From: Neorhizobium sp. JUb45
GTDB lineage: Bacteria; Pseudomonadota; Alphaproteobacteria; Rhizobiales; Rhizobiaceae
DNA: 64,000 bases
Assembly: GCF_004343585.1 (NCBI RefSeq)
Contig: NZ_SLYW01000003.1
Span: forward strand, 248,001-312,000
Direction: 5' to 3'
Below the pieces are notes generated by a model. It saw nothing but the letters and a program-made list of their open reading frames with translations. It did not search any database and had not been told where the DNA came from. Shown piece after piece: positions 63,401 through 64,000 of this stretch. Both the position numbers and the translations under genes were made by a program. The stretch's first letter is position 1, and every line of letters begins with the position of its first letter.

Positions 63401-64000
63401 CCGTCGGAGGTGACGACCGTAATCGTGTCTTGACCGTTGTAATCGGCGGTGGGGTTATAGCGCAGGCTGGCGAGCACGGCGTTGACCGCGCTAGCGCTGC
63501 CGCTGATCGTGACGGTGCCTGAATTGTTGTTGCCGATCGTGGCGCCACCGGCCGCGGTGACGGAGATCGTGCCATGCGCGACGCTGACCGTCGTCGTCAG
63601 GTTGTCGCCATCGATATCGGTGACGGAAATGCCGCCGATCGCAAGCGTTGTGTCTTCCGCCGTCGTCTGCGCGCCCGGCACGGTGTTGACCGGCGCATCG
63701 TTGACCGGCGTGACGGTGACGGTGACGTTGGCGGTTTCGGTGACACCGCCGGAGGTGACCGTGTAGGAGAACGTGGCCGGACCATTGTAATTGGCAGCCG
63801 GTGTAAAGGTCAGGGTCCCGTCGGCATTGAGGCGAACGGTGCCATTGGTGACGGCGACGACACCGTTGACCGCAATCGCAGTGCCGTTGACGGCCGAAAT
63901 GGTGCGGTTAGCATTGGTGAACGTGTCGTTGGCGAGAACGTTGATCGAAACCGCACTGTCTTCCGCGACCGTGGCCGTGTCGGCGACGATGTCGGCAACG
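42475..64000 (-). CDS. Giant tandem-repeat surface/secreted protein (cadherin/VCBS-like, putative-Ig), 3' part
   Basis: At least 7,174 codons are open on the minus strand; the frame continues past the right edge, so the true start lies outside and the protein exceeds about 700 kDa. It consists of 90-105 residue beta-sandwich repeats of the tandem-95/cadherin-like kind (NDAPVGS...EDT...DPDGDPLTY...GTVT...NGTYTYTPN..Y.G.DSFTYTVSDG), interspersed with putative-Ig units (ATPIP.QS.. ..SDPDGD.L.F...GLP.GL). Many have DxDGD-type calcium-binding acid loops. The last about 257 residues are non-repetitive, with a final Ig-like segment (LPDWLRATRQGIVIGHPP) and the end DLSRALSQWRE. No RTX GGxGxD nonapeptides are seen here. 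It is probably a LapA/BapA-class adhesin exported by a type I system, but this is inference. Confidence 0.93.
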   Translation of the reverse strand, partial: VADIVADTATVAEDSAVSINVLANDTFTNANRTISAVNGTAIAVNGVVAVTNGTVRLNADGTLTFTPAANYNGPATFSYTVTSGGVTETANVTVTVTPVNDAPVNTVPGAQTTAEDTTLAIGGISVTDIDGDNLTTTVSVAHGTISVTAAGGATIGNNNSGTVTISGSASAVNAVLASLRYNPTADYNGQDTITVVTSDGTVSDTDTIGVTVTAVPDIVADTVTTLEDTPITFNAITGVGGGSADNFEGTPVITSVTQPPAGQGTVTFLANGSITYTPAADFNGQTTFTYTVTSGGVTETATVTVNVTPVNDAPVNTVPGAQSMTEDGTLTFSSAGGNAIIVGDVDDTSLTVTITAANGTFSLSGIAGLTFTTGNGTSNTTMTFSGTKAAINAALAGASYAPTADYYGAAGGITISTTDGKVGSPTVSNIAVTVTGVADIVDDTASTPENTAVAISVLANDSFENSGRTITAVGGVAITAGGAPVTVDRGQVQLTAGGQLIFTPNNAYAGVTSFTYTVTSGGATETATVTVAVAAVNKPPVNTLPPTFSVLEDNALPLAGLSIADPDAGTGNVTVTLSVGSGGLAASSSGGVTVAVVNGGTITLTGTLSAINTYLASGNRPVFTPAANSTDSVTLTMTTNDNGNTGGPALTDIDTATITITAVNDAPSGTDKTVTIAEDVSYTFSTADFGFSDPNDNPANAISGVVITTLPTNGTLTLGGTAVTAGQFIAAGSLGNLVFTPAANANGTALAAFTFQVRDNGGTANGGIDTDQSPNTITFNVTPVNDAPVNTLPGTFVTDEDTSFALTGISITDVDAGAGQITVSLSVSSGVLSANAAGGVTVAGTGTASLTLTGTLSQINAYLASANRPQFTPALNANGSVTLTMVTNDGGNAGAGGALSDTDTAVITVNPVNDAPVGAPGSYTTNEDTALNGTLPVATDVDGDTLTYSAGATAPAHGTVVINANGTFTYTPAANYNGSDTFTYRVSDGKVAVEYTVTVGINPVNDAPVANNDSAGILATGTASINVLTNDTDIDGDTLTVVQVNGSASGVAQAVAGSGGGTFTIGANGQAVFNPGAAFVDLAAGQTRTSSVTYQVSDGNGGTSFATFTVTVTGVNDAPVSTPIASQSGSDAQFVSFSVAGNFSDPDSGDTLTFSQTGLPPGLSIDAAGTISGTINRSASTGSPYSVTVTATDGSGAQVSRTFSWTVTNPAPVAVNDAAATTENANVSGNVITGDVNGVGADSDPDGDPIVVSAVGGSAAGIGTAVTGSNGGTFTIGTNGAYVFNPGTAFDNLAAGQTRTTAVTYTISDGQGGTATATLTVTVTGTNDAPVAVNDTFTTNEDQPVTFDVRSNDSDIDGGTLSVTQINGTPIAVNGSVALANGTVTLNANGTLTFTPNANANGGVSFTYTLSDGQGGFATASVSGTIVPVQDPPVAANDTFTTAEDTPATFDVRLNDSDPDNDPLTVTQINGSAISVGGSVTVTGGRVTLNANGTLTFTPNLNYNGSPSFTYTISDGNGNTASATVNGTVTPVQDPPVAVNDTFTTAEDTAVTFDVRTNDSDPDGDTLSVTQINGTNITSGNSIVVTGGSVRLNANGTLTFTPNANYFGTPSFTYTLSDGQGNTATATVNGTVTPVNDAPVANDDTFTTAEDNAVNIAVVTNDTDIDGDSLVVTQVNGSAIAVNSSVAVTNGSVRLNANGTLTFTPAANYNGPISFNYTVSDGNGGAATATVTGTVTPVNDAPTVVNDTFTTPEDTVITFDPRANDSDIDGDAISITAINGTPIAINGSVTVTGGVVTLDADGRLTFTPTANFNGPVSFSYTVSDGLLSTTGNISGTVTSVNDAPVSSDVTVGINEDTVLSSTLPAATDVDTGDTVTYAAGSTPPANGTVVINANGTYTYTPNANFNGRDAFSFIVSDGKGGTNEYTVTVDVAPVNDAPTAGTLPNRSATDSASISINVSGVFSDPDGDALSYSQSGLPAGLSITAAGVITGTIDRQASIGGPNGNGVYTVTVTASDGNGGSVARTFTYTVTNPAPIAVGDSFTTLEDTPYTINVLTNDSDPDGDPLFITSATAVNGSVTIGANGQITYQPNANFNGTDTIVYTISDGNGGTATATVAVTVTPVNDDPVGGTIPDRTRNDGDADTLDVRGFFSDPDADTLTYTVSGLPAGLTFNGSVISGTISSGASGPTGEAVYTVIVTANDGKGGVTPITFRYTVLNLPPVALDNTVTTTEDTPVDIFVLANDRDPDGDVLSIVRVDNKDLTLNTPLATAHGTVTLLVGQDGKPYLRFTPNANYNGSESFTYSIDDGNGGVATATVRVNITAVPDAPVIVKPLPNDIVRADGQGLALDTGDFFTDPDGDVLNYTATGLPAGLTINAATGTILGTIDKNASQLNGGVYTIRITAYDGAGATGNSTFQEFTLRVTNPGPTAVNDAVTVAEDASIVFNPISGFNTDGGLNGTSRDIDPDGDPLTITAISAGHGTVSVNADGVTVTYTPNANFNGIDTIVYTISDGNGGVSTATVRVTVTAVNDAPVATPIPDRTDGDTQPIDFSIAPYFSDIDSATLTFEVSGLPGSLQYSPDGRIFGALDSSASTAVPNGRYAVTVTARDGAGGVTTQTIIWTITNQPPYAVNDQLGVSEGSSGSGDWLGNDSDDDDFDLSQVNGSAANIGVGVAGSQGGTFIVNADGTYSFDAGNDFEDLGAGQTRTTVVHYTITDVDGASSTATIAVTVTGVNTAPEQPASLPSVTMADYQVVSGTQLAFASYFTDPDLGDTLRFSASGLPMGLDMNPDGTITGQIAKNASVLATNGRYVVTVTATDRLTGGLSTSQTFVFNVTNPAPTAVNDSFSTPEDTPLDNINVVANDTDPDGDPLSLDPTFTPVAANGTVTVNPNGTLRYVPNLDFNGTDTIIYRVTDGQGGVSTGIVTISVNASNDAPITSPIADMQRNDYDVISFDTSSHFVDPEGDTLTYEITGLPPGLEYSTTTGIITGQIASDASGPMGARSYVVSVKATDPSGLNSTIQFVYIINNVAPDAKDDVASTDEDTPVDIDILANDVDLDNDTRTVIFVNGVNLTLNGPSVATTNGSVQLVLNGAGDPVLRFSPATNFHGTESFTYTINDGNGGSDTASVTITVDPVNDAPTASPVPNQSQADGSTFSLDVSSYFSDIDGDDLDYVVSNLPPGLTYDAETGIISGRLAANASASSPYTVTITAYDRFGQAPPTGPGLSASTSFVFAVTNPPPVAVDDSYTTAEDTPITFNPVTDVAGADSDPDGDPLTLVSIEGQSIVAGGSVTVANGVVTMDNTGRLTFTPAANFNGNVAISYRISDGNGGFDDGLISITVTPVNDPAIIDLNGAGAGTDRAIDFVEGGAAVSIATPDASVFDVEGSIVSMDVALGGFGAGGALEIVHLNGVVDIAYGNASSGTLTFGGTTFRYTYSGNSLHIENAAGPNVIVPDADLSAFLRAISYENRSDNPAAGVRTLSFTVTDTLGAVSAASVTSINVIPVNDAPVAIDDTGTTTENAVLNGGSVLANDSDPEGQTFTIVRVGAAGAVGSPVTGSDGGSFVFAADGTYSFNPGTSFDDLQVGESRTTSVTYTIRDTEGAETTATLTITVNGENDAPVNGTTTIPVIEDTVATGTLTAFDVDGDTLSFAVATQPSRGTVTISPNGDYTYTPAANYNGPDSFTYTVNDGRTTVTFTVSVNVSAEPDAPVATPIPTQSYNDRDPVSINVSGYFSDPDGDTLTFSQIGLPTGLTINAQGLITGTLASNASVAGPYAVTVTATDPAGNTVAQTFSLAVANPAPIARDDLVQAGENQTRTGSVFADNGSGADIDPDGDTITVSAVNGVAGSVGAVVTGSAGGTFRIGSDGQYQFVPGTAFDALRAGDTRTTSVTYTISDGQGGFSTATLTVIVTGTNDAPIGANGTGTVAEDGALTAALPAVTDAEGDTLSYAVGTPPANGAVVIRQDGTYTYTPNPNYNGTDTFTYTVSDGTDTVTYSMTITVTAVNDAPVMQDVSVSTNEDTAFSGQIVAVDIDNAANSLVYAPYAAPAHGTVTVNPNGTYTYTPALNFNGTDSFQVIVTDPGGLTDIATVTITVNPVNDAPVAVNDNATTQQGIAITGNVIVGSDSDPDGDSILVIAVGGTTSVGLPLAGSNGGTFVIASDGSYSFDPGAAFNDLRVGQTRTTTISYQISDPGGLTATAVLTVTVTGTNDTPVAGPLPDQTWSDGQAISYPTAGTFSDPDGDTLTYAIAGQPTGLQINAATGEIYGTIDRSASGLTGRNEFTIIVSASDGNGGTVSQSFVLTVINPAPTAVADSFSVAEGGILGGNVLTGGGNGPDTDPDGDPLSVSLVTQPAHGTLTLNSDGTFTYVPVAFFNGTDTFVYQIDDGNGGVSSATVTIAVTAVNDAPVANNDSFAIDEDGFAIIDVLANDSDIDRDTLAVTQIDGQPISTGSPVTVTGGTVSLNANGTITFTAAPDYSGTPSFTYTVSDGALTAQATVTGLVRPINDAPVNTLPASYSMLEDGALPLSGISITDVDAGNGPITVNLTVSGGTITAFSGGSVNVTGGGTGTIVLTGTLANINAYLASAVAPIYRPIADSNAAVSLTMTTSDGGNSGAGGELIATSQSTIFIQPVNDVPVAENQSISTAEDTPVSGTIVATDADGDPLTYAVVTQPGNGTVTIDNAGRYLYTPALDYNGADSFQVEVRDGQGGVRTVTVSIAISPVNDAPTAADAAFSMDEDGGPATGSLPVATDREGTTVTYDVGSQPANGTVSITSGGLYTYTPRPDFNGTDTFTYTVSDGQASSSYTVTVTVRPVNDAPVAVDVDVTTPRNQAVSGQLTAVDVDNDPLEFALATQAINGVATVDALGNFTYTPNADYFGFDEFTYTVTDGTETITHTVTINVGSDNAAPVAGNYSFTIDEDTPLVDRVIATDPDAGDTLNYSVATGPTHGVVSMGTDGRFTYTPTGNYNGTDQFTYRVSDGQTSVIRTVSITIDPVNDAPVGSNATISVTEDVTANGTLPRATDPEGSSVTYALGSTVPANGQVTIAPNGTYTYIPNPDFYGQDTFTYTVSDGLISNSYTVTVNVLGVNDAPRAGNLAIDTLEDTVKTGQLPVASDPDGNNPTITYAVGTGPAHGAVSISPTGTYTYTPAGNYNGMDSFTYTVSDGQASNTYTVTITVTPVNDPPTGFDDTITVAEDTPYPGRLPTASDPEGSPVSYGLAAGPTEGTVTINIDGTYTYVPRQDYFGQDSFQYTVSDGVASATHTVFITVTPVNDAPRGSDATFPATEDQPLNGQFPVATDPESAIVIYGLGTQSPAHGTVTLGTGNNFTYTPNPDFYGQDSFTYTVSDGTASATYTITVNVAPVNDAPVGFNGTITVTEDTPYNDILPVATDVDGDTLTYALVGQAGHGTVTVLGNGRYTYVPAADYVGPDFFTYTVTDGLLTTIQYRIDITVTDVNDAPRGADLTVTMPEDGVSSGRLPVATDPEGATVVYAIAGGAAHGTATVDAQGNYTYRPNPDYNGQDTFTYTVSDGLLSTTYTVTINVTPVNDAPRAGDLTFTATEDQTYTGTLPAATDPEGQPFTYGVGSQPQHGTATVSANGTFTYTPNPDYDGPDTFTYTVTDGFATSTYTVTVNVQGDNDAPRGSDVTITATEDQAYTGRLPVAVDPEGLSVSYDVGSVLPQHGTVSVQPNGDFIYTPFADYNGPDTFTYTASDGVMTSTYTVTVNVTAVNDAPRSNGIAISASEDQVYSGTLPPAIDPEGQPVIYGLGSQPLHGVAIVDANGNFTYTPNPDYSGSDTFNFTVSDGTATNIYTVTVTVGGVNDPPRGSDDAITVIEDQAYPGQLPLAVDPEGNAFTYELGAAPLHGTVTIGVNGDYVYTPFADYFGADSFTYTVSDGTASSTYTVSITVTGVNDAPRANNTEISVIEDEAYTGRLPVAIDPEGQPFTYGPGLLQPQHGSVIIAADGTFVYTPAADYNGLDSFTYTVSDGTATSTYTVEVTVGAANDAPVGSNITITPVEDQVYTGLFPVVTDADGDPVTYGIGVQPLNGTVTGGPGRNFTYTPYPDYSGPDSFTYTVTDGDAMQTYTVTVNVQPVNDAPRGSDAAIVAVEDQPYSGTLPPTIDPEGQSVIYSAGPQAPTHGTVTISANGDFVYTPAADYNGPDSFSYTVSDGDETATYTITISVTAVNDAPRGSDLTILVEEDETASGTLPVAFDPDSTGLTYGLGVAPLYGEATVDAGGNYTYIPNPDYNGPDSFTYTVTDGTAVSTYTVTVNVTPQNDPPVGSDGTATVTEDVPYDGTLPLASDPDGDPLTYALAGQAVHGTVTVLGDGSYRYVPAANYFGPDSFTYSVTDGVSTIIRTISITVLPVADAPVGSNYAFTVGEDGTASGTLPVATDPDGQTPLTYGLGSAATHGAVTVGPNGAYTYVPDPDYNGTDSFTYTVSDGNLTSTYTVTVTVTASPDAPVGANGVINVIEDVPFDGTLPVATDADGDPLAYALVGQAAHGTVTILANGTYRYVPALDYFGPDSFSYSVTDGLFTRQYTISITVVPVDDAPQGTDATVATQEDVPTSGQLPPATDIDSPNVTYGLAAGPVHGAVIVNSDGSFTYTPDRNFNGTDTFTYTISDGTSISTYTATVYVAAVNDAPEGSDLSISVGPGVTTQGALPVALDPEGSPVTYGLGTAAAHGTVTISADGRYTYTPAVGYSGPDIFTYTVSDGAGSSTYTVTVSVSAPNTAPVGSDLVTTTPEDTAVFGALPAATDPDGQPVRYFLGVNAAHGTVTIDPNGFYRYTPDRNYNGTDVFTYVVSDGITTSSYRVTIEVTPVNDAPLGSGTSISVPQDAVSAGTLPPAIDPEGAAMTYGVGRQPAHGTLVVLADGTYRYQPFPGYSGPDRFVYTVSDGETVSSFTVVITVVSAGSPQPELPIGTIEYEPPAPNFGGDVPAVTWTPDLDTASNALAPASGTVMESLNGIAGDIGENGPVESVVNSIRSLNGVGSLPDEAAVLHAARQISDWIESGRRIDEFTVGFYKGGSNTRLFDGRESLTWFSVDTMIYAGQLYIMPSPGYGDDASFTVTQADGSPLPDWLRATRQGIVIGHPPAGLPFIDLRISGISPEGEPVADDVRIDLMNGSIMNHESDREALLIPSLFSDELQYQLTMGEDAASDLSRALSQWRE
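43249..50103 (-). repeat. Block of 25 consecutive 91-residue cadherin-like repeats
   Basis: By reading the translation I count 25 units in a row of about 91 residues (about 273 bases), from the linker NDVP at 50103 down to the end of the last unit near 43249. Each has the order NDAP, EDxxxxGxLPxAxDPEG, Y.LG....HGTVT, NGxFTYTPNPDYxGPDSFTYTVSDG, TYTVTVxV. Sequence divergence between units is substantial, so this is an old array and not a recent expansion. Confidence 0.85.
58475..60023 (-). repeat. Five tandem 103-residue repeats in the giant gene
   Basis: Linkers NDAP or QDPP occur at about 60023, 59714, 59405, 59097, 58791 and 58482, that is every 306-309 bases. The units share VNDTFTTAEDTPVTFDVRxN, DSDPDGDxLSVTQINGTxI and NANGTLTFTPNANYNG. 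The nucleotide similarity between units is visibly high, which suggests more recent duplication than in the 25-unit block. Confidence 0.8.

Noticed and set aside
63681..63681. Apparent start of the giant gene
   Set aside because: The codon is GTG within a repeat, and the same frame stays open with repeat sequence to the right edge of the window, so this is not the gene's beginning.
42475..64000. RTX toxin
   Set aside because: No GGxGxDxxx nonapeptides and no toxin domain are seen in the visible part; calcium-binding acid loops belong to cadherin-like repeats.

Overview
This window is about 60% GC and looks like part of the main chromosome of a Rhizobiaceae bacterium (Agrobacterium/Rhizobium group). 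This rests on gene order (thrC followed by an M16 peptidase, a GNAT acetyltransferase and a GGDEF-EAL protein; thrB overlapping rnhA), on the protein families seen, and on a RIME-like intergenic repeat of the kind known from Rhizobiaceae. The species assignment is inference; no 16S or other marker gene is present.

Layout. 1-5867 (minus strand) is one translationally coupled operon. It encodes a fused ABC permease, its ATPase, a periplasmic binding protein, an inositol-monophosphatase-family enzyme, a dual-specificity-type phosphatase and the start of a LacI regulator. 6184-7801 is a copper-handling cluster (DUF2946, PCuAC chaperone, SCO). tRNA-Gln(UUG) lies at 8014-8088. 8509-17432 holds a glutathione-independent formaldehyde dehydrogenase, a lipoprotein, thrC, an M16 protease, a GNAT enzyme and a membrane GGDEF-EAL protein. 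17451-20143 is a patch of seven small genes on both strands that resembles an immunity-protein or orphan-gene island. 20211-28720 is mostly housekeeping: a zinc metallopeptidase, CsbD, YqgE, a DsbD-like domain protein, a peroxiredoxin, a Dabb protein, two exported proteins, a zinc alcohol dehydrogenase, rnhA and thrB.

28866-35195 is a divergent metabolic locus. A MocR-type PLP regulator faces a solute-binding-like protein, a complete polar-amino-acid-type ABC importer and an M20D amidohydrolase. This suggests uptake and cytoplasmic hydrolysis of an N-acylated amino acid or a similar amide. 35287-38465 holds a YcaC-like hydrolase divergent from a LysR regulator, a cysteine-cluster protein, two small unknown genes and a cold-shock protein.

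38754-42246 (minus strand) is a membrane-stress operon of PspA/IM30, a YqiJ/NfeD-like protein and a flotillin. The PspA reading frame extends upstream, without a stop, into about 160 codons that resemble the N-terminal domain of an IS605-family TnpB. The rest, 42475 to the right edge (minus strand), is the 3' part of a single gene of more than 21.5 kb. It encodes a giant surface or secreted tandem-repeat protein (at least 7,174 residues here, start outside the window). Its cadherin/VCBS-like and putative-Ig repeats are arranged in blocks, and it ends in a non-repetitive C-terminal region with no visible RTX nonapeptides.

The strongest candidates for something undescribed are the TnpB-N/PspA in-frame fusion, the phosphatase-coupled ABC operon, the small-gene island and the giant repeat protein with an unclear export signal.
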